This document shows, piece by piece, positions 15,899-23,505 of a stretch of DNA of 27,045 bases. Under the pieces are notes generated by a model. It searched no databases and had not been told where the DNA came from. It was given only the letters and a program-made list of their open reading frames with translations. Both the position numbers and the translations under genes were made by a program. This stretch comes from SIG437 sp045576235 (GTDB lineage Bacteria; Bacillota; Clostridia; UBA1381; UBA9506): contig JAZNGA010000037.1 of assembly GCA_045576235.1 (NCBI GenBank), positions 1-27,045 of the forward strand, written 5' to 3'. Every line of letters begins with the position of its first letter. The first letter of the stretch is position 1.

Positions 15899-16903
15899 TT
15901 AAAGTTTTTCTTTGATAATCCTATCTGCCTCAACCGCCCATCTGAAGCTTTCCCACACATCTTCTATCATCGGGTTTGCAGAGGTATCGTTTTCTATCAT
16001 ATCAATAAGCGCACAAAGCTGGTCGCCCGTAGGCTTGCGCTTACAGAGCACATTGATAGTCTCATATTTTTTCTCAGGATATGTATAATATTCTATGAGG
16101 TCGCCCTCCTCCTGATTTTCACGCCGTGACATCTGATATGTGATTCTGATTCTGCCCTTTGGTCCTACAAATTCCTTCAAATTGTCAGCAGCCATAGTGT
16201 TTCCCCAGCCTGCCTCGTAATATGCAACAGAACCATCAGAAAGCTTTGCAGTCATAAGACCATAATTATATCTGTCTTCAGGCACATCTGCTTCAGTGCG
16301 CAGACCTATTCCGCTGACTTCTGTAAGCTCCGCCCCTGTAAACCATCGCATAACATCAATATAATGCACGCCACAATCCAAAATCGGAGAGGTTTCACAA
16401 ATCAGACGAAGGTATTTTTCCCAGTCCATTGTATGATGATTTTGCGCCATACGCATAACTATAGGATTTCCTATAGCACCGCTCTGTATCATTTGTGCAA
16501 CACGCATATATGTTTTATTATGGCGCAATATATAGCCAATCAGCACCTTAACTCTCGGATTTTCTTTAATCAGGCGGACTATCTTTTCGCCCTCTTCCAA
16601 ATTTTATGCAATGGGCTTTTCGCACAAAACATGCTTTCCCCTTTTAACACATTCACACATAATTTCAAGATGTGTTGACGGGTATGTGCAGATGATTACA
16701 ATATCAACATCGTTTGCAGCGGTTGCCTTTTTCCAGTCAGTCTCGACACGCTCTGCGTGATATCTTGATGCAAAAAGCCTTGCTCGCTGTTCTTTAATGT
16801 CGCAAACGCATTTAATGCTCACATTTTCCATCTCGCAGATATCATCAAGGTGCGCCGCTCCCATAGAGCCGCAACCAATGAGTGCCAATCCATATTTTTT
16901 CAT
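15899..16903 (-). pseudogene. Gfo/Idh/MocA oxidoreductase split by an in-frame TAA
   Basis: The minus strand encodes one NAD(P)-dependent Gfo/Idh/MocA-type dehydrogenase in two pieces. The N-terminal piece (16604-16903) has the Rossmann motif ALIGCGSMGAAH and ends CEKPIA before TAA (16604-16606). The same frame continues with NLEEGEKIVRLIKEN and the C-terminal substrate domain (LDCGVHYIDVMRWFTG, EFVGPKGRI) to 15899. The stop falls where homologues carry an ordinary residue, and TAT or TAC to TAA is the simplest explanation. No ribosome site precedes the second half, so the gene is probably inactive. ATG 16903 has GAGGGTG eight bases upstream. It lies between a second oxidoreductase gene (20 bp upstream) and the isomerase-like gene. 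Confidence 0.85.
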
Positions 16904-16923
16904 CAACAAAACACCCTCTTGTC

Positions 16924-17757
16924 CTACAGCTCAATCCATTTAAACGGCTCTAAAAGCGCCTGCTTTCCTGTGCTGCATATTGCAATTACATCAATTGTCT
17001 GTTCTGGTGAAACAGGTGGCTTTCCTGTTTTGAAGAACTCAAGCAAGGCTTTAACAAACAATTTAAAGAATGGCGACTTGATAAAATATTGAACTTCCAT
17101 ATTCTCTTCATCCGCCACAGCAAATCTGAACTCCGCTCCCAGTCCGTGACGGAGCTGAACATATCTTCCGTCCTCAAATTCGATAATAAGCGAAGGGTGT
17201 GTGAGCGTTCCAAGGCCCATGATCCTTTTTGCTCGCGATTCCATCAGCATCACGATAGGCTCCACCTGATGAATAACATATTTTTCAAAATAGTCAGGAC
17301 CTTCACTGGTTATTCTTGTTATCTTCCTCTTGTCTATTTCGTCAAGCTCAGTTGCAAAACGAAGTGCTGAGCTTGAAAAAATGGGAGAACCATATTTTTT
17401 TGCTTTTTCAAATATACGCTCTGCCGCAGCTTTATCAGGAGCAAAGGTTTTATCTACATACACGCACTTTCCTGATTTTAACGGCAAATCAGTAAGCTCT
17501 TCATGCATCTCAGGATTATCAGGAGAAAGAACGATAAGAACATCGCTCTTTTCAACCACATCAGCGATAGTGTCAAGAATCTCTACATTATATTTCTGCG
17601 CCCATTCTCTGTTGCTGATTCCGCCAATGGGACTGTCAATTTTTCCATATGCAAACGCTACTTCATATTCACCATCTGAAAGCTCTTTTATGAGGGCAGG
17701 GTATGTGTTTGCGTGCCATTCATCAAGATAATAATCTATAAATCCTATTTTTTTCAT
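16924..17757 (-). CDS. divergent Gfo/Idh/MocA family oxidoreductase
   Basis: A 277-residue protein related to Gfo/Idh/MocA sugar dehydrogenases. The N-terminus MKKIGFIDYYLDEWHANTYP lacks the usual GxGxxG dinucleotide loop and carries a D-Y-Y-x-D-E-W-H-A-N pattern instead. The second strand-loop LIVLSPDNPEMHEEL and the lysine-containing VDKTFAPD (equivalent of the EKP motif) are kept. The C-terminal part includes VIHQVEPIVMLM and GLGTLTHPSLIIEFEDG. NAD(P) binding is therefore doubtful, or of a variant kind. It overlaps the upstream dehydrogenase by 4 bp (ATGA), which indicates translational coupling and possibly a two-subunit or two-step function. Confidence 0.8.
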   Translation of the reverse strand: MKKIGFIDYYLDEWHANTYPALIKELSDGEYEVAFAYGKIDSPIGGISNREWAQKYNVEILDTIADVVEKSDVLIVLSPDNPEMHEELTDLPLKSGKCVYVDKTFAPDKAAAERIFEKAKKYGSPIFSSSALRFATELDEIDKRKITRITSEGPDYFEKYVIHQVEPIVMLMESRAKRIMGLGTLTHPSLIIEFEDGRYVQLRHGLGAEFRFAVADEENMEVQYFIKSPFFKLFVKALLEFFKTGKPPVSPEQTIDVIAICSTGKQALLEPFKWIEL

Positions 17758-18803
17758 AATATAACCTCTTTATGTTCCTGCGCGGAAGTGTATATGGCAT
17801 CCATCATTTTAGCAGTAATAATATTTGTGTCAATGTGTGAAGGGAGCTTCTCTCCGCTTTCAATACAGTCTATAAAGCTGTCAATTTCAGTCTGGAACAT
17901 ACTTGGCATATCAAAATCATATGTAGTTTTTGAGAGCATACCATTCTGAACGCTATAGAAAGTGAAGCTGTCCCCATACTGAAGACGGATACCGCCTTTA
18001 GTGCCTATAAAGTCGATAAACATCTCACCTTCACCAATATTCTGTGCCCATGCGCCGTTAAATGTGATTACGGGACCTGTTGTGCGGATCATACCTGTAA
18101 CGCCTTCTTCAACATCATAGATACCATCTTTTTTAGCAGGGCCTGCCCACATATTTTTATAAACATAATCTTCAATCGGAAGTCCTAATTTTGAGAAAGT
18201 TTCACCTGTGACAGTGAGAGGTGTCGGGTCTCCGCAGGCATACATTACTATATCGAAGAAATGAACGCCCCAGTCAATCATAACGCCGCCGCCGGCAATC
18301 TCCTTAGTGGTGAACGCACCGCCAAGGCCCGGGATGCTTCTGTGAGCTCTGAAGCTCACATAAACCTGATAAACTTCACCAAGGAGTCCATCATCTATCA
18401 TTTCCTTAAGCTTATTAACACCCCTATTAAATCGATTAACAACACCAATATTGAGCACTTTTCCGCTTTCGTGCTGCGCTTTTTGCATTTCGAGGGCTTC
18501 TGAATAAAGTCTTGCCGCAGGTTTTTCACATAAAACATGTTTTCCTGCCTTTAATGCTGCTATCGCAATTTCAGAATGCATCTTATTTGGCGTGCAAACA
18601 GAAATTGCTTCAACCTCAGGATCTGACAAAACCTCATTGTAGTCTGCCACAGCCTTACCTACACCATACTTTTTAACAGCTTCTTCCGCGCGTTCAATGA
18701 TAATGTCGCAAAAATATTTAATCTCTGCCTTTTCATTGTTCATGTAAGACGGAATATGCTGAGCATTTGCAATTGTTCCGCAACCTATAACACCGATTTT
18801 CAT
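17754..18803 (-). CDS. Gfo/Idh/MocA family oxidoreductase
   Basis: A complete 349-residue NAD(P)-dependent dehydrogenase of the Gfo/Idh/MocA family. It has the Rossmann loop VIGCGTIANAQHIP (residues ~4-17), SVCTPNKMHSEIA, the catalytic HVLCEKPAA (~94-102), and the substrate domain GGGVMIDWGVHFFDIVMY with the His/Asp pair. Substrates of this family are sugars, inositols and related polyols; here the neighbours (isomerase-like barrel, CE15-like esterase) point to a sugar or uronic-acid derivative. ATG 18803 has GGGGG eight bases upstream. It is the first gene of the minus-strand operon, 114 bp downstream of the AraC-type gene. Confidence 0.92.
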   Translation of the reverse strand: MKIGVIGCGTIANAQHIPSYMNNEKAEIKYFCDIIIERAEEAVKKYGVGKAVADYNEVLSDPEVEAISVCTPNKMHSEIAIAALKAGKHVLCEKPAARLYSEALEMQKAQHESGKVLNIGVVNRFNRGVNKLKEMIDDGLLGEVYQVYVSFRAHRSIPGLGGAFTTKEIAGGGVMIDWGVHFFDIVMYACGDPTPLTVTGETFSKLGLPIEDYVYKNMWAGPAKKDGIYDVEEGVTGMIRTTGPVITFNGAWAQNIGEGEMFIDFIGTKGGIRLQYGDSFTFYSVQNGMLSKTTYDFDMPSMFQTEIDSFIDCIESGEKLPSHIDTNIITAKMMDAIYTSAQEHKEVIL

Positions 18804-18917
18804 ATTCTCTTCCCCCTAAAAATAAAATAATAATATCACTAAGATAAATGTAGCATATTACAACTATCTAAGCAATATTATTATTTGCTGTTTTAGGGAA
18901 CAAAATTTGCTATCAAA

Positions 18918-19787
18918 TTATATGACCGTGTTCTTTTTATATTCCGAAGGTGTCACGCCTGCATACTTTTTAAATGTCCTGCGAAATGAATATGCGCAGG
19001 AAAAACCAAGCTGCTCTGCAATCTGTTCTACCGTGAGCTCACTGCTCTGCAGCATATGTGCCGCATATGATATTTTCTTCTTGTTCAGATATTCTTTGAT
19101 TGTAACACCCATTTTTTCTTTAAACAGATGAGAAAGATAATATTCACTGTATGACAAATGCAGAGAAATGTCTTTGACGCTTCTTATCCTGATATATTCC
19201 CTGTCAATGTATCTGATCATCCTATACATTGCATAATTCTTTGTTTTTATGTTGTGCTTTACATTATACACATATTCCTTATCTGATATGATTCTTCCCA
19301 TCGTGGTCAGAATTTGTGATATGTATTGGTCTATCATCATATTACTGTGATTGTCATAATTATAAAATTCACGGATAAGAAACTCTGCAAGAGTTTTCAC
19401 TGTGCCGTTATCATCTATAACAAAGCTTTCTTCTCCGCTGCATTCATCATAAAGAGCCCTGACCGACGGGTTATTCATATTGGGAATAAGGGCTATGCAC
19501 ACATATCGGAAATTTTCTTCATCCGACACGCGGATTTCGTGCAAATATCCACTTCTTATGAAATGTATCTGACCGGCTTTAACATCAAACTCATTTTCTC
19601 CCGATACAATTTTTGCACTTCCTGAAACTGCATATGTAATCTCATCATATCGCTGTGTGTGTCTTGCTATTTCTCCGTTTCTTATAACCGATAATTCAGC
19701 AACCTGATAGATTCCGCCAACCGTCAGGTCAAGCAATTCATTTCCATATATATTTTCAAAATCAAAAATACGGTTAGAATAGTCCAT
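18918..19787 (-). CDS. AraC/XylS family transcriptional regulator with cupin sensor
   Basis: A 289-residue regulator. An N-terminal cupin-like sugar-sensing domain (residues ~15-110: RHTQRYDEITYAVSGSAKIV, AGQIHFIRSGYLHEI) is followed by a linker. The C-terminal double helix-turn-helix (~205-289) contains VKDISLHLSYSEYYLSHLFK and VEQIAEQLGFSCAYSFRRTF, ending in GVTPSEYKK. Such proteins activate carbohydrate genes when they bind an inducer. It lies between the oxidoreductase operon (same strand, downstream) and the divergent creatinase-like operon, so it probably controls one or both. ATG 19787 is preceded by a weak AGGA site. Confidence 0.92.
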   Translation of the reverse strand: MDYSNRIFDFENIYGNELLDLTVGGIYQVAELSVIRNGEIARHTQRYDEITYAVSGSAKIVSGENEFDVKAGQIHFIRSGYLHEIRVSDEENFRYVCIALIPNMNNPSVRALYDECSGEESFVIDDNGTVKTLAEFLIREFYNYDNHSNMMIDQYISQILTTMGRIISDKEYVYNVKHNIKTKNYAMYRMIRYIDREYIRIRSVKDISLHLSYSEYYLSHLFKEKMGVTIKEYLNKKKISYAAHMLQSSELTVEQIAEQLGFSCAYSFRRTFKKYAGVTPSEYKKNTVI

Positions 19788-19823
19788 TTACCATCATCCT
19801 ATTTGCTTTGTTCTGTTATGCTA

Positions 19824-19852
19824 ATATTATCATAGGAAAATTTAAAAATCAA
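19824..19852 (-). promoter_or_regulatory. promoter of the AraC-type gene
   Basis: On the minus strand, TTGATT (19847-19852) and TAATAT (19824-19829) are 17 bp apart, some 30 bases before the ATG. A short AGTCT...AGACT inverted repeat (about 19852-19868) abuts the -35 box and may be an operator. Confidence 0.5.
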
Positions 19853-19899
19853 GTCTATAATCCAGACTCTACAAGGAATAAAAAAATGACAAAATATTC

Positions 19900-19938
19900 T
19901 TGACTTTATTTTTTTTATAATATAATAGTAGGTATAAT
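19900..19938 (+). promoter_or_regulatory. probable promoter region of the M24 operon
   Basis: TTGACT (19900-19905) is followed by two TATAAT boxes (19921-19926 and 19933-19938). Neither has the ideal 17-bp spacing (15 and 27 bp), as is common for activator-dependent promoters. The AraC-type regulator encoded divergently is a candidate activator. Confidence 0.35.
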
Positions 19939-19979
19939 ATAGATTTGTTATTTACCCATTTTAAAGGAGGAAATTTAAA

Positions 19980-21152
19980 ATGAGCAGAATTTGTATTCCC
20001 GATTATGAATATCAGGAGAGAATCAAAAGAGCAGCAAAATTAGTCGCTGACAGAGGCCTTGATGTCATGGTCGTTTCAAGCACAGAATCTGACTATGCAA
20101 ATGCAAGATACTTCAGCGGTTTCTGGCCGCTTTTTGAGCGCGCGGGTGTTGCAATCTCTGCAACAGGCGAAGCTGCATTGATGGTTGGTCCTGAATGTAT
20201 TATCTTTGCTAAGGATGTCGGCAAAATTGAGAAGGTTTTCTGTTTGAGAGAATTCAGAGAATCAGCTGACCCGTCATATCCTGAGCTTCAGGCAAGCACT
20301 TTTAACGATGTGTTTAAGGCTATCGGTGTTACGGGCAAAAAAATTAAAATCGGTCTCGGAAGCTATGTTGAATGCACTCTCCCGATTTATGAAGGCTTAA
20401 AGGAAAGCTATCCTGAAGCTGAAATTGTTAAATGTAATGATATCATGGTTGAGCTCCGTCAGATTAAGAGCGCAAACGAGCTCGCTTGCATACAGGAATG
20501 TTTCAGAATTGTTGACCTCGCAACAGATGAAGTTATCCGCAACTTAAAACCCGGCGTGACAGAGCTCCAGATGGTTGGTATTGCTCAGAAAGTTATTTAT
20601 GAAGAAGGCGCAGAATATGAAGGTCTTCCGATGTATGTTTTCAGCGAAAAATCAACAAGTCACGCTATCAGCCGTTCAGGCTACAGAACAATCAATAAAG
20701 GCGATATCGTTCAGCTTAACCTTTCTGCTAAAATTGATGGTTATTCACCTGCTATCGGACTCCCCGTTGTTATGGGCAAGTTAGAAGGCGAAAGAAGAAA
20801 GGTTGTTGAGTTTGCAAAAGAAGCTCACGACTGGACAATTGAGCAGTTAAAAGCAGGAGTTATGGCATCTGATGTTGCTAAAGGCTTCTATGATTTATAT
20901 GTTCAGAACGGTTATAAAGATAACTTTGTTTATGGTCCTTGTCACGGAACAGGTATGATTGAGGTTGAAGCTCCATGGATGGAAACAACTTCAGATTATC
21001 CGCTTCAGGAAAATATGACATTCCAAGTTGACACCTTCATCATGGGCAACGGCTTTGGTTGCAGATGGGAAATTGGTGCCGCTATTACTAAAGATGGCTG
21101 CCGCAAGATGACAGACTATCTTAAGAAAGGAATAATCGAACTTGACTTCTAA
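19980..21152 (+). CDS. M24 family protein, creatinase-like (metal ligands lost)
   Basis: A 390-residue protein with the two-domain 'pita-bread' fold of Xaa-Pro peptidases and creatinases. The N-terminal domain spans ~1-160 and the catalytic domain ~165-390 (ELRQIKSANELACIQ opens it). The positions that bind two metals in peptidases are altered: the first Asp is Asn (QLNLSAKIDGY), as in creatinase, and the late Glu position reads QVDTF. A His in the KSTSHAIS segment aligns with the catalytic His of creatinase. CHGTGM keeps another active-site His. This suggests metal-free C-N hydrolysis of an amidino- or ureido-type compound, not peptidase activity; the substrate is unknown. AAAGGAGG lies nine bases before ATG. 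It is the first gene of an operon with ASRT-like and creatininase-like genes. Confidence 0.85.
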   Translation: MSRICIPDYEYQERIKRAAKLVADRGLDVMVVSSTESDYANARYFSGFWPLFERAGVAISATGEAALMVGPECIIFAKDVGKIEKVFCLREFRESADPSYPELQASTFNDVFKAIGVTGKKIKIGLGSYVECTLPIYEGLKESYPEAEIVKCNDIMVELRQIKSANELACIQECFRIVDLATDEVIRNLKPGVTELQMVGIAQKVIYEEGAEYEGLPMYVFSEKSTSHAISRSGYRTINKGDIVQLNLSAKIDGYSPAIGLPVVMGKLEGERRKVVEFAKEAHDWTIEQLKAGVMASDVAKGFYDLYVQNGYKDNFVYGPCHGTGMIEVEAPWMETTSDYPLQENMTFQVDTFIMGNGFGCRWEIGAAITKDGCRKMTDYLKKGIIELDF

Positions 21153-21516
21153 TGCTATTGGTAAAAAAATATGGATATTTCCCGACTTGGAAATGCCCCC
21201 TGCAGGCACAAGTGAGCTTAAGGCTCATGAATCAATCATCATCTTAAACACAAGCGACAAGGATGCGCATGTCAAGATGACGCTTTATTTTGACGACAAA
21301 GCTCCAATCGCTGACATTGACTGCACAGTTGCAGCTCAGAGAGTCAGATGCTTAAGAACAAACAATCCTGCAGACTTTGGCGGCATTATGATAGAGCAGG
21401 AAAAGCAGTATGCTATTATGCTCGAAAGTGACATTCCTGTCGTTGCCCAATATGGCAGACTCGAAACAAGACAGGCAAACGCCGCTTTCTACACAGTTAT
21501 GGGATATGCTGAATAA
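21142..21516 (+). CDS. ASRT-like protein (sensory rhodopsin transducer family)
   Basis: A 124-residue soluble, beta-rich protein matching the Anabaena sensory rhodopsin transducer family (PF07100). It shows KKIWIFPDLEMPP, the HESIIILN segment, KDAHVKMTLYF, AQRVRCLRTNN and the signature IPVVAQYGRLETRQANAA. ASRT is a tetrameric beta-sandwich, and homologues without any rhodopsin are common in bacterial sugar-utilisation loci, where they are thought to bind small molecules or DNA. No rhodopsin is present here. The start is TTG 21142, 11 bp inside the M24 gene with AGGA about ten bases upstream, so it is coupled to that gene. Confidence 0.85.
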   Translation: MTSNAIGKKIWIFPDLEMPPAGTSELKAHESIIILNTSDKDAHVKMTLYFDDKAPIADIDCTVAAQRVRCLRTNNPADFGGIMIEQEKQYAIMLESDIPVVAQYGRLETRQANAAFYTVMGYAE

Positions 21517-21526
21517 TTAAATTTTC

Positions 21527-21550
21527 GGGCGGACTTTTCAGAGTCCGCCC
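21527..21550 (+). other. intercistronic GC-rich hairpin
   Basis: Arms 21527-21535 and 21542-21550 form a perfect 9-bp stem with a 6-base loop and no T-run. It lies between the ASRT-like and creatininase-like genes and may attenuate transcription or protect the 5' part of the mRNA, which would set unequal expression. Confidence 0.5.
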
Positions 21551-21584
21551 ATACATATATCTATCAAGAAAGGAATTAAAAGCA

Positions 21585-22319
21585 ATGGAATATAACATGA
21601 GTTTTCCAAAAGAAGTCGCAAAAGTTAAAGAAAACAGAATTCCGTGCATTTTAGTAGGCGGAACTGTTGAATATCACGGACCTCATTGTTCATATGGTTG
21701 CGACACATTAGTGGCTGAAGGATTAATTAAAAAGCTTTCTGAAAAGAAAGAGCTTATGATTCTCCCCACAATCTACTACAGCCCATCAAGCTATGCTGTT
21801 GCTGATGAAACAAGCGGCACAGTTCACATCGATGAAGATGTTTTTGAAGCTTATCTCTTCCAGATATTTACAAATATGTTAGAAGCAGGTCTCAGAAACA
21901 TTTATGTTGTTATCCACCATCAGTTTGAGCAGGAAAACTATAAGCCTATGACTCTTTCATATATGAAAGCTTCACAGAGAGCTATTATGAGATATTTAGA
22001 AAAGACTCAGGGCCGCGGTTGGTGGGGCAGCGAAAACTACGCTGACTACTATGAAAATCTTGGTGGCGGAGACGACCCGTTCAGTTGGATTCAGGTTATT
22101 CCGACAATGAGCACAGAAGTTCAGAATGCAACGGGCTATGACCACGCAGGAAAATATGAGTGTTCAATTCTTATGTCACTCTATCCCGATGCTGTCAAGT
22201 TAGAAAGACTCGGCGACATCAAGCATTGGTTCACACAGAGCGCCGCTGAGGCAAACTCAGAGCTTGGCGATGAGATGGTCAGACAGTCACTCGAATGGCT
22301 TGATAAGAGAATTAAATAA
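21585..22319 (+). CDS. creatininase family amidohydrolase
   Basis: A 244-residue enzyme of the creatinine amidohydrolase family (PF02633). The signature GGTVEYHGPHCSYGCDT (residues ~24-40) supplies the metal-binding Glu, His and Asp, and HAGKYECSILM carries the later Glu. The usual NGHGGN loop is replaced by VVIHHQFEQEN, so substrate specificity is likely different. Family members open cyclic amides or formamides. The pairing with a creatinase-like M24 protein recalls the creatinine-creatine-sarcosine route, but the altered active sites argue for another substrate. AAAGGA precedes ATG 21585. It is the last gene of the operon, followed by a strong terminator. Confidence 0.88.
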   Translation: MEYNMSFPKEVAKVKENRIPCILVGGTVEYHGPHCSYGCDTLVAEGLIKKLSEKKELMILPTIYYSPSSYAVADETSGTVHIDEDVFEAYLFQIFTNMLEAGLRNIYVVIHHQFEQENYKPMTLSYMKASQRAIMRYLEKTQGRGWWGSENYADYYENLGGGDDPFSWIQVIPTMSTEVQNATGYDHAGKYECSILMSLYPDAVKLERLGDIKHWFTQSAAEANSELGDEMVRQSLEWLDKRIK

Positions 22320-22346
22320 TTGTTTTATTAAAACATTCCCAAAAGC

Positions 22347-22386
22347 AAAAAAGAGTCTTGAAACTTAAGTTTCAAGACTCTTTTTT
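22347..22386. terminator. terminator of the creatininase operon
   Basis: A 40-bp perfect palindrome (arms 22347-22366 and 22367-22386) with a T-run at its plus-strand end. The innermost bases form the loop. A-rich and T-rich ends make it usable in both directions. Confidence 0.85.
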
Positions 22387-22393
22387 TTATGGG

Positions 22394-22406
22394 ATTATTC
22401 CCACTC
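22394..22406. repeat. left copy of 13-bp direct repeat, guaA-end-like att candidate
   Basis: The minus strand reads GAGTGGGAATAAT, identical to the copy at 25418-25430. GAG-TGG-GAA-TAA encodes the EWE-stop that ends GMP synthetase (guaA) in many Firmicutes, a known target of tyrosine integrases. No guaA is present here, so this would be a secondary or relic site. It directly follows the operon terminator. Confidence 0.5.
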
Positions 22407-22547
22407 TAATATTTCATTTACTTTTAGTGTATCTGTAGTTGATTTTAGGTGGTTTTGAGTTTGTAATATGGGTTTATATACACCTGTTTTTCGTATTCTA
22501 CAACGAAAGTGTTGTCAAATGTGTTGTCAATTTTACAAAACAAACCT
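22407..22547 (-). other. non-coding stretch with TGTTGTCAA repeats, possible integrase 3'-end relic
   Basis: GTGTTGTCAA occurs twice at a 12-bp step (22509-22518 and 22521-22530). On the minus strand this encodes IDNTFDNTF, similar to the FDT/FDN-rich ends of some Clostridia tyrosine integrases. No complete gene fits. The repeats could instead be arm-type integrase binding sites next to the att-like core. Confidence 0.35.
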
Positions 22548-22685
22548 TTAACAGAACGGACAATCTCTTTTCTGGAAATATCCACTACCGCCACAAGCTC
22601 CACAGCTATCATCATCACAGCCAGTAAGCAACAAACAAGAGAATAATGAAACAATTACCAAAATCATTGCTATTACTTTTTTCAT
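22548..22685 (-). CDS. 45-aa Cys-rich lipoprotein
   Basis: A small ORF with a clear type II signal peptide: MKKVIAMILVIVSLFSCLLL then lipobox LTGC. The mature part is only about 23 residues and holds a CxxCxGxG-like motif (SCGACGGSGY) and a terminal CPFC. This resembles half of a DnaJ-type zinc finger and might bind metal. GAGGGG lies upstream of ATG 22685. It follows the ABC permease gene by 22 bp on the same strand and is probably the last gene of that operon. A longer frame over the same bases (22445-22654) has no ribosome site and is a shadow. The function is unknown. Confidence 0.7.
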   Translation of the reverse strand: MKKVIAMILVIVSLFSCLLLTGCDDDSCGACGGSGYFQKRDCPFC

Positions 22686-22707
22686 TTTTACACCCCTCTT
22701 TTTCGTT

Positions 22708-23505
22708 TTATCTATCCAAGTGTAATTTTTTTACATTTTTTAAAGCTATCATATACATTGACAAAACAATAATAATTGTAAAAGCCACAGGAATTATAAG
22801 TTCCAAGCTGTTTTCAGTAGAATTATAAGCAAAGGACAATAAATGAGTTGGCAAATACTTACCAAAAGAAAACAAACTCAACACATCTGGAACGCCAATA
22901 ACAACAGTTATCAAACTGATGATTGTAACAATCTTATTCTTTATAATTGCTGATGATAAAACAGAAATGCTCACTATCGCACATATACTAAACGCCAGGG
23001 CAAAAGCGTTTAAAACAGCACTTTCAACCGCAAAATTACACTTTAAAAATTGGCTTCCTATAAAATAATATAACATATATAGAACAAAACAAGGAAGTCC
23101 AGCAAATAAGCTATTTATAATCACTTTTGATGTTAAAAGTATTGTAGGCTTATAACCACAGCTTAACGGCAACAACCATTTGCCAGATTTTATTTCACTT
23201 GGTAATAACCCAGAGGAAATAAAAATTACAATTATTGAATAAAAAACTCCCACATCGGAACTAAATATTTTTAGGCTTCCCTTTAAATCATCTGGAAATA
23301 AGGTGTTAATCATATCAAAAATTTTTTTGTATTCTAAAATGGAGCTGTTTTTTTCAATCAAGGTATTTAAAAGCAATGGTAATAAGAGCGTGATAGACAA
23401 AACAAATGCTCCCAAGAGAAACACAATTATAAAAAATAGAATTTGTCTTTTTTCTCTTTTTAGTTCTAAAAAGTCTTTTCGCAAACAATTTATAAAAATG
23501 TTCAT
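22708..23505 (-). CDS. ABC-2 type transporter permease
   Basis: A 265-residue integral membrane protein with about six transmembrane segments. The first follows a basic start (CLRKDFLELKREKRQ then a long hydrophobic run). The segment LLPSEIKSGKWLLPLSCGYKP is the cytoplasmic coupling loop usual in ABC-2 permeases. It ends with a helix and KKLHLDR. The start ATG 23505 overlaps the ATPase stop by 4 bp, so the two subunits are coupled. ABC-2 pairs of this size export peptides, antibiotics or lipids, or protect against lantibiotics. The neighbouring tiny hydrophobic peptides are possible substrates or subunits. Confidence 0.85.
   Translation of the reverse strand: MNIFINCLRKDFLELKREKRQILFFIIVFLLGAFVLSITLLLPLLLNTLIEKNSSILEYKKIFDMINTLFPDDLKGSLKIFSSDVGVFYSIIVIFISSGLLPSEIKSGKWLLPLSCGYKPTILLTSKVIINSLFAGLPCFVLYMLYYFIGSQFLKCNFAVESAVLNAFALAFSICAIVSISVLSSAIIKNKIVTIISLITVVIGVPDVLSLFSFGKYLPTHLLSFAYNSTENSLELIIPVAFTIIIVLSMYMIALKNVKKLHLDR

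Noticed and set aside
15108..16606. Stop-codon reassignment in this organism
   Set aside because: Both TAA and TGA end many intact genes in the window, so only these two genes are affected.
22445..22654. Minus-strand ORF of 69 codons overlapping the small lipoprotein
   Set aside because: It lacks a ribosome site and uses another frame, whereas the 22548-22685 frame has a ribosome site, signal peptide and lipobox. Only its C-terminal part may be an integrase relic.
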